From positions 631,409 to 695,408 of the forward strand of contig NZ_UGJJ01000002.1 of NCBI RefSeq assembly GCF_900451175.1: 64,000 nt of DNA, written 5' to 3'. Shown here in pieces: positions 1 to 7,911 of this stretch. Within the stretch, counting starts at the first letter, position 1. The number at the start of each line of letters is the position of its first letter. Under the pieces are notes generated by a model. That model did not search any database. It had not been told where the DNA came from and was given only the letters and a program-made list of their open reading frames with translations. This stretch comes from Kingella potus. Its GTDB lineage: Bacteria; Pseudomonadota; Gammaproteobacteria; Burkholderiales; Neisseriaceae. The position numbers were made by a program, and so were the translations under genes.

Positions 1-1
1 T

Positions 2-373
2 TCCGATATGCTGACGCGTATTCGTAATGCGCAGCGGGCTGGAAAGTCTGTTGTTTCTATGCCTTCCTCTAAACTAAAATGTGCAATTGCAAATGTTTTA
101 AAAGAGGAAGGGTATATTGATAGTTTTTCAGTTTCTTCTGAATTTAAGCCGCAACTTGAAATTCAATTAAAGTATTATTCAGGCAAGCCTGTCATTGAAC
201 AGATTAAGCGAGTTTCTAGGCCTGGTTTGCGAGTTTATAAAGGCGCTCATTCTATTCCTTCAGTTATGAATGGTTTGGGTATTCTCATTATCAGCACTTC
301 GAAGGGTGTGATGACTGACCGCAAGGCCCGATATGAGGGTGTTGGTGGTGAGTTGTTGTGCATTGTCGCATAG
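2..373 (+). CDS. rpsH: 30S ribosomal protein S8 (5' end cut by window)
   Basis: S8 binds the central domain of 16S rRNA and in enterobacteria is the autogenous repressor of the spc operon. The frame is open from base 2 (SDMLTRIRNAQ...), so a few N-terminal residues lie outside the window. The C-terminal signature STSKGVMTDRKAR...GVGGELLCIVA is intact. It is followed 11 bases later by rplF, as expected in the spc operon. Codons are AT-rich, unlike most of the window. Confidence 0.97.
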   Translation, partial: SDMLTRIRNAQRAGKSVVSMPSSKLKCAIANVLKEEGYIDSFSVSSEFKPQLEIQLKYYSGKPVIEQIKRVSRPGLRVYKGAHSIPSVMNGLGILIISTSKGVMTDRKARYEGVGGELLCIVA

Positions 374-384
374 AGGGTGATAGA

Positions 385-918
385 ATGTCTCGTATAGCAA
401 AAAATCCAGTAACTATCCCTGATGATGTGGAGGTGGGTATTGGTGCAGCTGAATTAATAGTTCAAGGGAAGCATGGTAAATTGGCTTTGTCATTGTCTTC
501 TGATGTGAAAATTACATTGGGTGATGGTCAATTAATTGTTGCTGCTGTTGATTCAAGGCAGCAAGCTAATGCAATGTCTGGTACCTTTCGAGCATTAATT
601 GCTAATATGGTAAAGGGTGTTGCTAATGGCTTTGAAAGAAGGTTGCAATTGGTTGGTGTTGGATATCGTGCTCAGGCTCAAGGAAAAATTTTAAACTTAT
701 CATTAGGTTTTTCTCATCCGATCGTATATGAGATGCCTGATGGGGTATCTGTCCAAACTCCTTCTCAAACTGAAATTGTACTTAATGGTGCTGATAAGCA
801 GGCAGTAGGTCAAGTTGCTGCTGAGATTCGGTCGTTCCGTCCTCCTGAGCCTTATAAGGGTAAGGGTGTTCGTTATGTGGGCGAGACTATAGTGCTGAAA
901 GAAGCTAAGAAAAAATAG
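385..918 (+). CDS. rplF: 50S ribosomal protein L6
   Basis: L6, 177 residues, binds 23S rRNA near the sarcin-ricin loop. The start MSRIAKNPV at 385 is the family start and has a GAGGGTGA ribosome binding site; the frame also runs upstream but that part has no family similarity. The signature PEPYKGKGVRYVGE near the C terminus is present. Part of the spc operon. Confidence 0.97.
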   Translation: MSRIAKNPVTIPDDVEVGIGAAELIVQGKHGKLALSLSSDVKITLGDGQLIVAAVDSRQQANAMSGTFRALIANMVKGVANGFERRLQLVGVGYRAQAQGKILNLSLGFSHPIVYEMPDGVSVQTPSQTEIVLNGADKQAVGQVAAEIRSFRPPEPYKGKGVRYVGETIVLKEAKKK

Positions 919-931
919 TTAAGGAATTAGA

Positions 932-1285
932 ATGAATAAACATATGGCGAGATTGCGTCGTACGAGAAAGACCCGTTCCCGTATAGCAAGTTTGGGTATG
1001 GTACGGTTATGTGTTTACCGTACTAATGTTCATATTTATGCTCAAATTATTAGTGAAGATGGTAATGAGGTATTGGCTAGTGCCTCTACTTTGGAAAAAG
1101 AGGTACGTGGTAATTTGAAGTCAGGATCAAATATTGAAGCTGCTGCTATAATTGGTAAGCGAATTGCTGAAAAGGCTAAGCTTGTTGGTATTGAGAAAGT
1201 AGCATTTGACCGCTCAGGTTTTCAATATCATGGTCGTATTAAGGCATTGGCAGAGGCAGCTCGCGGTTCGGGCTTGAGCTTCTAA
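932..1285 (+). CDS. rplR: 50S ribosomal protein L18
   Basis: L18, 117 residues, carries 5S rRNA into the central protuberance together with L5 and L25. The sequence MNKHMARLRRTRKTRSRI and the C-terminal FDRSGFQYHGRIKALAEAAR match the family over the full length. It lies 13 bases after rplF in the spc operon. Confidence 0.97.
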   Translation: MNKHMARLRRTRKTRSRIASLGMVRLCVYRTNVHIYAQIISEDGNEVLASASTLEKEVRGNLKSGSNIEAAAIIGKRIAEKAKLVGIEKVAFDRSGFQYHGRIKALAEAARGSGLSF

Positions 1286-1322
1286 ATGAAATAAATAGAA
1301 ATGTTGTGGAGTTTGGAAAAAT

Positions 1323-1841
1323 ATGGCAAAGCATGAAGCAGAAGAGCGTAGTGATGGCTTAATTGAAAAGATGATTGCTGTCAATCGTGTGACTAAGGTT
1401 GTTAAAGGCGGTCGTATTATGGCTTTTTCAGCTTTAACAGTTGTTGGGGATGGAGATGGTAGAATTGGCATGGGCAAAGGTAAGTCTAAAGAGGTGCCCG
1501 TTGCTGTTCAGAAGGCTATGGATCAGGCTCGTCGCTCTATGATTAAAGTTCCTTTAAAAAACGGTACAATTTTTCATGGGGTTATTGGAAGGCATGGAGC
1601 AACCCGTGTATTTATGCAACCCGCAAAAGAGGGTAGTGGTGTTAAGGCGGGTGGCCCTATGCGCTTAGTATTTGATGCTCTAGGCATACATAATATTTCA
1701 GCGAAAGTACATGGTTCTACTAATCCTTATAATATTGTACGCGCTACGTTTGATGGGTTGACCAAATTATATACACCTAGTGAGATTGCAGCTAAACGTG
1801 GTCTATCTGTAGAGGAGATTATGGGAGTAAGCAATGACTGA
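1323..1841 (+). CDS. rpsE: 30S ribosomal protein S5
   Basis: S5, 172 residues, acts in decoding fidelity and lines the mRNA entry channel. The N-terminal double-stranded RNA binding domain (VNRVTKVVKGGRIMAFSALTVVGDGDG, about residues 20-47) and the C-terminal S5 domain are complete. It overlaps rpmD by 8 bases, which suggests translational coupling. Confidence 0.97.
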   Translation: MAKHEAEERSDGLIEKMIAVNRVTKVVKGGRIMAFSALTVVGDGDGRIGMGKGKSKEVPVAVQKAMDQARRSMIKVPLKNGTIFHGVIGRHGATRVFMQPAKEGSGVKAGGPMRLVFDALGIHNISAKVHGSTNPYNIVRATFDGLTKLYTPSEIAAKRGLSVEEIMGVSND

Positions 1842-2019
1842 ATGTAAGAAGGTAAGAGTTACATTGGTAAAAAGTTTAATTGGTACTATTGAGTCTCACC
1901 GTGCTTGTGTAAAAGGCTTGGGATTGCGGCGAAGGCATCATACTGTTGAGGTTTTAGCAACTCCTGAAAATTTAGGAATGATTAATAAAGTTAGCTATCT
2001 ATTAAAAGTGGAGTTTTAA
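1834..2019 (+). CDS. rpmD: 50S ribosomal protein L30
   Basis: L30, 61 residues, a small ferredoxin-like-fold protein of the large subunit. KVRVTLVKSLIGT and the LGLRRRHHTVE segment are typical. The start codon lies inside the end of rpsE. Next in line is rplO, one base after the stop codon. Confidence 0.96.
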   Translation: MTECKKVRVTLVKSLIGTIESHRACVKGLGLRRRHHTVEVLATPENLGMINKVSYLLKVEF

Positions 2020-2020
2020 T

Positions 2021-2455
2021 ATGTATTTGAATACGATGCGACCGGAGAGTGGGGCTACTCATGTTAGACGTAGAGTAGGTCGAGGTATGGGTAGTGGTTT
2101 GGGTAAGACATGTGGGCGTGGTCACAAAGGTCAAAAAAGTCGTGCTGGCGGTTTTCATAAAGTAGGATTTGAGGGTGGTCAGATGCCGTTGCAACGCCGG
2201 CTGCCTAAAAGGGGGTTTAAATCTTTATCGGCTTCATTAAATGCAGATCTTAATCTGGATTCTCTTTCTATTCTGCCGGAAGGTACTGTTGATATTTTGA
2301 TGCTAAAGCAGGTTGGACTAATTAGTTCTTCTGTGCGAAATGTTAAAATCATTAATACAGGGGAGATTAAGAAACCATTTAGGATAAGAGGTATTAGGGT
2401 TACAGAGGGTGCGAGGGCTGCAATTAATGCGGCTGGTGGTACAATAGAAGACTAA
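2021..2455 (+). CDS. rplO: 50S ribosomal protein L15
   Basis: L15, 144 residues, a late-assembly protein with a long basic glycine-rich N-terminal extension (RRVGRGMGSGLGKTCGRGHKGQKSR) and the globular domain behind it (FEGGQMPLQRRLPKRGF). It directly precedes secY, the usual order in the spc operon. Confidence 0.97.
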   Translation: MYLNTMRPESGATHVRRRVGRGMGSGLGKTCGRGHKGQKSRAGGFHKVGFEGGQMPLQRRLPKRGFKSLSASLNADLNLDSLSILPEGTVDILMLKQVGLISSSVRNVKIINTGEIKKPFRIRGIRVTEGARAAINAAGGTIED

Positions 2456-2461
2456 GGCTGA

Positions 2462-3760
2462 ATGATAGTGGCTAATAGAGGGCTAGTATTAGGGTTGTTT
2501 AAATCCAAAGAATTAAAGGGCAGGCTTATATTCTTGTTAGCTGCATTGGTGGTATTTAGAATAGGTGCACATATTCCGGTGCCGGGCATTGATGCCGCTG
2601 CTTTATCTGAAGTCTATAAGGGAGGACAAAGTGGCGGTATTTTAGGAATGTTAAATATGTTCTCTGGAGGTTCTCTAGAGAGGTTTAGTATTTTCGCTAT
2701 AGGCATTATGCCTTACATATCAGCCTCAATTATTGTTCAGCTTGCTTCCGAGATTATCCCATCGTTAAAGGCTTTGAAAAAAGAAGGAGAAGTTGGGCGA
2801 AAGGCAATTACAAAATATACGCGATTAAGTGCAGTTATTTTGGCTACGCTTCAGGGTTTTGTTGCAGCAACTTTTGTTTATCAGCAAGGAGTCGTAGTAA
2901 TTTCCAAGTTTGAATTCTATTTTTTAGCTTTGATTTGTTTGGTAACTGGAACTATGTTCTTAATGTGGCTAGGTGAACAAATTACTGAACGAGGAATTGG
3001 GAATGGCATTTCTTTGATTATTACGGCAGGTATTGCGGCGGGTATTCCTTCAGGAGTTATACATCTTTGGGATATGGCTGTAACTGATAAATTGTTAGCT
3101 GCTTTATTTATTATATTATCTGCACTAATATTAGTTTATATTGTTGTTTATTTTGAAGCTGCATTAAGAAAAATTCCAGTTCATTATGCGAAGCGGCAGC
3201 AGTATTCGGTTGTATCGCAAGGTTCTCATTTACCATTTAAATTAAATATGGCAGGTGTAATTCCTCCCATCTTTGCTTCAAGCATTATTCTTTTCCCATC
3301 AACTCTAATTAGTTGGATTGGAGGGGAGTATGGATGGCTGCAAAAATTGGCTGTATGGCTTCAACATGGGAATATCATTTATATTTTATTATTTTCAGCT
3401 TCAATTATTTTCTTTTGCTATTTTTATACTGCCTTAGTTTTTAGTCCTAAAGAAATGGCGGAAAATTTGAAAAAAAGTGGGGCTTTTATACCTGGTATTC
3501 GTCCTGGTAGTCAAACCTCTCGTTATCTCGAAGGTGTTGTATTGAGGTTGACGTTATGGGGTGCTTTGTACATTACCGTAATTTGTTTGATACCTGAATT
3601 TTTTACTTCTATTTTTAATGTATCGTTTGCATTGGGTGGAACTTCTTTATTAATTTTAGTTGTTGTAACAATGGATTTTAATACCCAAATATCCTCATAT
3701 GGGATGGTTCGTCAGTATGAACATTTAATGAAGCGGGTAAATTCAAAACAAATACATTAG
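2462..3760 (+). CDS. secY: Protein translocase subunit SecY
   Basis: SecY forms the membrane channel of the SecYEG translocon. The 432-residue product is full length, with about ten hydrophobic segments and the family motifs FRIGAHIPVPGID near the N terminus and GIGNGISLIITAGI near the middle. A GTG six bases downstream (2468) gives MANRGLV, closer to the usual neisserial start, so the start is uncertain by two codons. Confidence 0.96.
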   Translation: MIVANRGLVLGLFKSKELKGRLIFLLAALVVFRIGAHIPVPGIDAAALSEVYKGGQSGGILGMLNMFSGGSLERFSIFAIGIMPYISASIIVQLASEIIPSLKALKKEGEVGRKAITKYTRLSAVILATLQGFVAATFVYQQGVVVISKFEFYFLALICLVTGTMFLMWLGEQITERGIGNGISLIITAGIAAGIPSGVIHLWDMAVTDKLLAALFIILSALILVYIVVYFEAALRKIPVHYAKRQQYSVVSQGSHLPFKLNMAGVIPPIFASSIILFPSTLISWIGGEYGWLQKLAVWLQHGNIIYILLFSASIIFFCYFYTALVFSPKEMAENLKKSGAFIPGIRPGSQTSRYLEGVVLRLTLWGALYITVICLIPEFFTSIFNVSFALGGTSLLILVVVTMDFNTQISSYGMVRQYEHLMKRVNSKQIH

Positions 3761-3777
3761 TTGAATTAATTTTTAAG

Positions 3778-3996
3778 ATGACAAAAGAAGATACAATACA
3801 GATGCAGGGAGAGATCTTGGAAACCCTGCCTAATGCTACTTTTAAGGTTAAGCTAGAAAACGAACATGTGGTTTTAGGTTATATATCTGGAAAGATGCGG
3901 ATGCATTATATACGCATCTCTCCTGGTGATAAGGTTACAGTAGAATTGACACCTTATGATTTATCTCGAGCCCGTATAGTTTTTCGAGCTAGATAA
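3778..3996 (+). CDS. infA: Translation initiation factor IF-1
   Basis: IF-1, 72 residues, an OB-fold protein that occupies the ribosomal A site during initiation. The sequence is almost canonical (IQMQGEILETLPNATFKVKLEN..., SGKMRMHYIRISPGDKVTVELTPYDL). Placed between secY and rpmJ, an order found in many betaproteobacteria. Confidence 0.97.
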   Translation: MTKEDTIQMQGEILETLPNATFKVKLENEHVVLGYISGKMRMHYIRISPGDKVTVELTPYDLSRARIVFRAR

Positions 3997-4019
3997 TTTA
4001 ATAGAAAGGAAATTTGAGA

Positions 4020-4133
4020 ATGCGCGTTCAGCCTTCTGTAAAAAAAATTTGTCGAAATTGTAAAATCATTCGGCGAAATCGTGTAGTTCGTGTAATTTGC
4101 ACGGATCCTCGTCATAAGCAACGGCAAGGGTGA
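4020..4133 (+). CDS. rpmJ: 50S ribosomal protein L36
   Basis: L36, 37 residues, reading MRVQPSVKKICRNCKIIRRN and ending DPRHKQRQG. The zinc-binding set C11, C14, C27 and H32 is kept, so this is the zinc-containing C+ form. The ribosome binding site AAGGAAA sits just upstream. The gap to rpsM is 52 bases. Confidence 0.95.
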   Translation: MRVQPSVKKICRNCKIIRRNRVVRVICTDPRHKQRQG

Positions 4134-4185
4134 GTTGGACTTTGTGCTTTGACTGGATTTTATCTTTATTTATTAAGGACTAAAT

Positions 4186-4548
4186 ATGGCTCGTATTGCG
4201 GGGGTTAATATCCCTAATAATGCTCATATCGTGATTGGTTTACAAGCGATTTATGGGATTGGCAGTAGTCGTGCTAAATTAATTTGCGAGACGGCTGGTA
4301 TTGTACCCAGTTCGAAAGTAAAGGATTTAGATGAATCACAATTGGAAGCTTTGCGTGCGCAGGTTGCAAAGTATGAGGTTGAGGGTGACTTACGCCGTGA
4401 AGTAACCATGTCAATCAAGCGATTGATGGACATGGGATGTTACCGTGGGTTCAGGCACCGTCGGGGTTTACCTTGTCGTGGACAGCGGACGAAAACAAAT
4501 GCACGCACCCGAAAAGGGCCTCGTAAGGCAATTGCTGGTAAGAAATAA
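4186..4548 (+). CDS. rpsM: 30S ribosomal protein S13
   Basis: S13, 120 residues, sits in the head of the small subunit and contacts the P-site tRNA and the large subunit. MARIAGVNIPNN, the helix-two-turn-helix domain, and the basic tail RGQRTKTNARTRKGPRKA are all present. It opens the alpha operon (rpsM-rpsK-rpsD-rpoA-rplQ). Confidence 0.97.
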   Translation: MARIAGVNIPNNAHIVIGLQAIYGIGSSRAKLICETAGIVPSSKVKDLDESQLEALRAQVAKYEVEGDLRREVTMSIKRLMDMGCYRGFRHRRGLPCRGQRTKTNARTRKGPRKAIAGKK

Positions 4549-4566
4549 AATGTTGAGGATTAATTA

Positions 4567-4962
4567 ATGGCTAAAGCAAATACAGCCTCGCGTGTACGTA
4601 GAAAAGTACGTAAAACCGTTAGTGAGGGCATTGTACATGTACATGCTTCTTTTAATAATACTATTATTACTATTACAGATCGCCAAGGGAATGCATTATC
4701 TTGGGCTACTTCTGGCGGTGCAGGTTTTAAAGGATCGCGCAAGAGTACACCTTTTGCTGCGCAAGTTGCGGCAGAAAGTGCTGGTAAAGTTGCCCAAGAG
4801 TATGGTGTAAAAAATTTAGAAGTCCGTATTAAGGGGCCTGGGCCTGGAAGAGAGTCTTCCGTTCGTGCCCTGAATGCGCTTGGTTTTAAAATTACTAGCA
4901 TAACAGACGTTACGCCGTTACCCCACAATGGCTGCCGTCCTCCCAAAAAACGTCGTATTTAG
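4567..4962 (+). CDS. rpsK: 30S ribosomal protein S11
   Basis: S11, 131 residues, shapes the platform near the E site. The family motifs HVHASFNNTIITITDRQGN and VRIKGPGPGRESSVRAL are intact, ending in RPPKKRRI. Alpha operon. Confidence 0.97.
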   Translation: MAKANTASRVRRKVRKTVSEGIVHVHASFNNTIITITDRQGNALSWATSGGAGFKGSRKSTPFAAQVAAESAGKVAQEYGVKNLEVRIKGPGPGRESSVRALNALGFKITSITDVTPLPHNGCRPPKKRRI

Positions 4963-4979
4963 TTTGGAGTAATTATAAT

Positions 4980-5600
4980 ATGGCACGTTATATAGGCCCT
5001 AAATGTAAGTTAGCTCGTCGTGAAGGTACTGATCTATTTCTGAAAAGTGCGCGACGATCTTTGGAATCTAAATGTAAAATAGATGCTGTTCCAGGGCAGC
5101 ATGGTGCAAGAAAGCCAAGATTATCCGATTATGGCTTGCAATTGCGTGAAAAGCAGAAAATTCGTAGAATTTATGGTGTATTAGAACGCCAATTTCGTCG
5201 CTATTTTGCCGAAGCTGTGCGGCGCAAAGGATCGACTGGTGAGTTGCTGTTGCAATTGTTGGAATCCCGTTTGGATAATGTGATATATAGAATGGGGTTT
5301 GGCTCTACGCGGGCAGAGGCGAGGCAGTTGGTATCCCATAAAGCCGTTACTGTGAATGGACAAGTAGTAAATATCCCATCTTATCAGGTAAAAGCTGGTG
5401 ATGTTATTGCGGTAAGAGAAAAGGCTAAGAAACAAGTTCGGATACAGGAAGCTTTAGGCTTGGCTGCTCAGATAGGTTTTCCTGGCTGGGTGTCTGTTGA
5501 TGCCGTAAAAATGGAAGGCATTTTTAAGAATATGCCTGATCGTTCGGAGTTATCTGGCGATATTAACGAACAACTGGTGGTAGAGTTTTATTCTAAGTAA
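4980..5600 (+). CDS. rpsD: 30S ribosomal protein S4
   Basis: S4, 206 residues, nucleates 16S rRNA folding and in E. coli represses the alpha operon. The N-terminal MARYIGPKCKLARREG and the S4 RNA-binding domain (RLDNVIYRMGF...AEARQLVSHKAVTVNG) are complete. Alpha operon, 25 bases before the rpoA start. Confidence 0.97.
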   Translation: MARYIGPKCKLARREGTDLFLKSARRSLESKCKIDAVPGQHGARKPRLSDYGLQLREKQKIRRIYGVLERQFRRYFAEAVRRKGSTGELLLQLLESRLDNVIYRMGFGSTRAEARQLVSHKAVTVNGQVVNIPSYQVKAGDVIAVREKAKKQVRIQEALGLAAQIGFPGWVSVDAVKMEGIFKNMPDRSELSGDINEQLVVEFYSK

Positions 5601-5625
5601 TGCCAGTTTAATGAAGGACAGTTTA

Positions 5626-6609
5626 ATGCAAAACAGCACTTCCGAATTTTTAAAGCCACGTCAGATTGATGTGGATACTATATCTAATAATAGAGCTCGA
5701 GTATCCATGCAACCGTTTGAGCGTGGTTTCGGACACACTTTGGGTAATGCTTTGCGTCGTATCTTGCTGTCATCTATGAATGGTTTTGCGCCAACAGAAG
5801 TCTCCATCACAGGAGTATTGCACGAATATTCGACATTAGATGGTGTTCAGGAGGATGTTGTAGATATTCTCCTGAATTTGAAAGGTGTGATATTTAAACT
5901 ACATGGTCGGGAAGAGGTTAAGCTTCAGTTGAAAAAAATGGGAAATGGCCCAGTTGTTGCAGCTGATATCACTTTGCCGCATGATGTTGATGTTATCAAT
6001 CCCAATCATATTATTTGTAACTTGGCAAATAATGGTAGTATTGAGATGGAGATTGTGGTGGAGCAGGGGCGTGGATATCAATCTGTTTCAGGTCGTCGTA
6101 ATACAAGAAACGATATTGGTATTGGTGCTATCCAGCTAGATGCTAGTTTTTCGCCAATTAGCAGAGTTAGCTTTGAGGTGGAGCCGGCTCGAGTAGAACA
6201 AAGGACGGATCTTGATCGGTTAGTTCTTGATGTTGAAACAAATGGCTCATTAGATCCTGAAGAGGCTGTTCGTAGTGCCGCTCGTATTTTAATTGATCAA
6301 ATGTCTGTTTTTGCAGATTTGCAAAGTACTCCTGCGGAAGAGGTAGAAGAAAAAACTCCTCCAATTGATCCGATTTTACTACGTCCTGTTGATGATTTAG
6401 AATTGACTGTAAGGTCGGCCAATTGCTTGAAAGCTGAAGATATCTATTATATTGGTGATTTGATACAGCGTACAGAAACCGAGCTGTTGAAGACACCCAA
6501 TTTGGGTAGAAAATCTCTAAATGAGATAAAAGAGGTTTTAGCTTCTAAAGGATTGACTTTGGGCTCCAAGCTTGAGTCTTGGCCGCCCGTGGGCTTGGAA
6601 AGGCCGTAG
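5626..6609 (+). CDS. rpoA: RNA polymerase subunit alpha
   Basis: Alpha subunit, 327 residues: N-terminal assembly and dimerisation domain (FERGFGHTLGNALRRILLSSM) and C-terminal domain that binds UP elements and activators (ELTVRSANCLKAEDIYYIGDLI). I chose ATG 5626 (MQNSTSEFLKPRQID) because it is the conserved start and the AAGGA site lies 8 bases upstream; an in-frame ATG at 5611 would add five residues. Confidence 0.97.
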   Translation: MQNSTSEFLKPRQIDVDTISNNRARVSMQPFERGFGHTLGNALRRILLSSMNGFAPTEVSITGVLHEYSTLDGVQEDVVDILLNLKGVIFKLHGREEVKLQLKKMGNGPVVAADITLPHDVDVINPNHIICNLANNGSIEMEIVVEQGRGYQSVSGRRNTRNDIGIGAIQLDASFSPISRVSFEVEPARVEQRTDLDRLVLDVETNGSLDPEEAVRSAARILIDQMSVFADLQSTPAEEVEEKTPPIDPILLRPVDDLELTVRSANCLKAEDIYYIGDLIQRTETELLKTPNLGRKSLNEIKEVLASKGLTLGSKLESWPPVGLERP

Positions 6610-6636
6610 TGTCTATGAATATTAAAGGAAAACGAC

Positions 6637-7014
6637 ATGCGTCATCGTAATGGAAATCGTAAATTAAACCGTACCAGCAGCCATCGTGCAGCAATGCTGC
6701 GGAATATGGCAAACTCTTTGCTGACTCACGAAACTATTGTAACAACTTTGCCTAAAGCCAAAGAGTTGCGTAGGGTAGTTGAGCCTTTGATTACTTTGGG
6801 TAAAAAGCCATCGTTGGCGAATCGTCGGTTGGCATTTGATCGTACTCGCGATCGTGATGTGGTAACTAAATTGTTTGATGAGTTGGGCATTCGTTTTTCA
6901 GCACGCAATGGTGGTTATCTTCGTATTTTAAAATGCGGATTCCGCAAAGGGGATAATGCTCCATTGGCACTGATTGAGTTGGTGGATAAAGCTGAACAAA
7001 CCGTTGCTGAGTAG
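6637..7014 (+). CDS. rplQ: 50S ribosomal protein L17
   Basis: L17, 125 residues, lines the polypeptide exit tunnel region. MRHRNGNRKLNRTSSHR and LLTHETIVTTLPKAKELR are diagnostic. It is the last gene of the alpha operon and is followed directly by a rho-independent terminator. Confidence 0.97.
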   Translation: MRHRNGNRKLNRTSSHRAAMLRNMANSLLTHETIVTTLPKAKELRRVVEPLITLGKKPSLANRRLAFDRTRDRDVVTKLFDELGIRFSARNGGYLRILKCGFRKGDNAPLALIELVDKAEQTVAE

Positions 7015-7047
7015 AAAAAAAGCCGACCTTTTCAGGTCGGCTTTTTG
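7015..7047 (+). terminator. Rho-independent terminator of the alpha operon
   Basis: Inverted repeat AAAGCCGACCT / AGGTCGGCTTT with a four-base loop, followed by a T-run, directly behind the rplQ stop codon. Confidence 0.9.
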
Positions 7048-7131
7048 TCATGCGATGAGGTAGTTGATTTGAGTATCCTATCAGTTAAGGATTGGTTATA
7101 ATTCGATAATAGTATTTATTGATTGGATGTT

Positions 7132-7509
7132 ATGATGAAAAAAATATTTTTATTTGTTTGTACATTGTTTTTAGCTTCACATATGGCATTTGCCGGCAGA
7201 GTACTTCCGCCTGATATGCGTTTGGCAGTTCTGAAAAAAGCCGATTATCCGGATATTGTATTGTCCGGAGACGGGTGGACTTGGACGCAAATTCTGACGT
7301 TGGGATTGGTTAATAACAACCAAACAGAGGCAGAGGCTTTAGGCAGCATACGGATTAAAGATACATATAACCGTTTTATTACTAAAAACCGGTTAGTAAA
7401 ACATATCGGACAGCCTGTCGGAGTCTTTTTTGACCGTCAGGGGCAGATAAAGGAAATTTGGGTTTTAACTCCTAAAGAACGGGAAGAAATGAAGCGACGT
7501 ACTCAGTGA
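7132..7509 (+). CDS. Small secreted protein of unknown function
   Basis: 125 residues. A signal peptide is clear (MMKKIFLFVCTLFLASHMAF, cleavage likely after AFA), so the mature part of about 104 residues is periplasmic or surface exposed. I recognise no catalytic motif. The mature domain has conserved-looking DGWTWTQILTLGLVNNN and ends in a charged tail. A start at 7132 or 7135 is equally likely. It is monocistronic between the alpha operon terminator and miaB. A conserved gene at this place is common in Neisseria, which is memory, not a search result. Confidence 0.8.
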   Translation: MMKKIFLFVCTLFLASHMAFAGRVLPPDMRLAVLKKADYPDIVLSGDGWTWTQILTLGLVNNNQTEAEALGSIRIKDTYNRFITKNRLVKHIGQPVGVFFDRQGQIKEIWVLTPKEREEMKRRTQ

Positions 7510-7606
7510 AAACTGATGTGTCTGGATAAATTATCTTGTTTATCTGCTAATTTTAAAAAAATTAACTGTATGTTCTAGAGATTTGGAAGAAGGAGGCAGA
7601 GGTATC

Positions 7607-7660
7607 ATGCCATCCATTGTTTACTACCTGATTAAGTTGGCCGCCAAACTGCTTGGCTAG
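7607..7660 (+). CDS. Possible 17-residue micro-ORF
   Basis: MPSIVYYLIKLAAKLLG, a cationic amphipathic peptide, starts 10 bases behind a perfect AAGGAGG (7590-7596). A strong terminator follows at 7718. It lies in an otherwise empty 400-base gap, so a short transcript encoding it is plausible. Nothing shows that it is translated. Confidence 0.35.
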   Translation: MPSIVYYLIKLAAKLLG

Positions 7661-7717
7661 GTGGTAACAATAACAGGAAGATTATTAGGGTGTGTCGTAT
7701 CTTCAATTATTTTTTAG

Positions 7718-7749
7718 AAAATCCCGCTGTTGGAAAGGCGGGATTTTTA
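7718..7749 (+). terminator. Rho-independent terminator before miaB
   Basis: Ten-base inverted repeat AAAATCCCGC / GCGGGATTTT with a 10-base loop and a T-run. It has no coding gene of normal size in front of it, which suggests a small transcript in 7510-7718. Confidence 0.8.
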
Positions 7750-7911
7750 TTTGAAAATTCATAAAGGGGGTTGGCTATACCTGATAAATGATGATGACTA
7801 TATATTTTAATTATATGATTTTGTTTTATATTTTTTAAATTCATTTATAATCTCGGCCTTTTGACAACAGTTCAGCCCCGCGATTACGGGCATCCTGAGA
7901 AAGAACAAATT

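Noticed and set aside
2468..2470. GTG as the secY start
   Set aside because: Not rejected outright: plausible, but ATG 2462 was kept because the binding site spacing does not decide between them.
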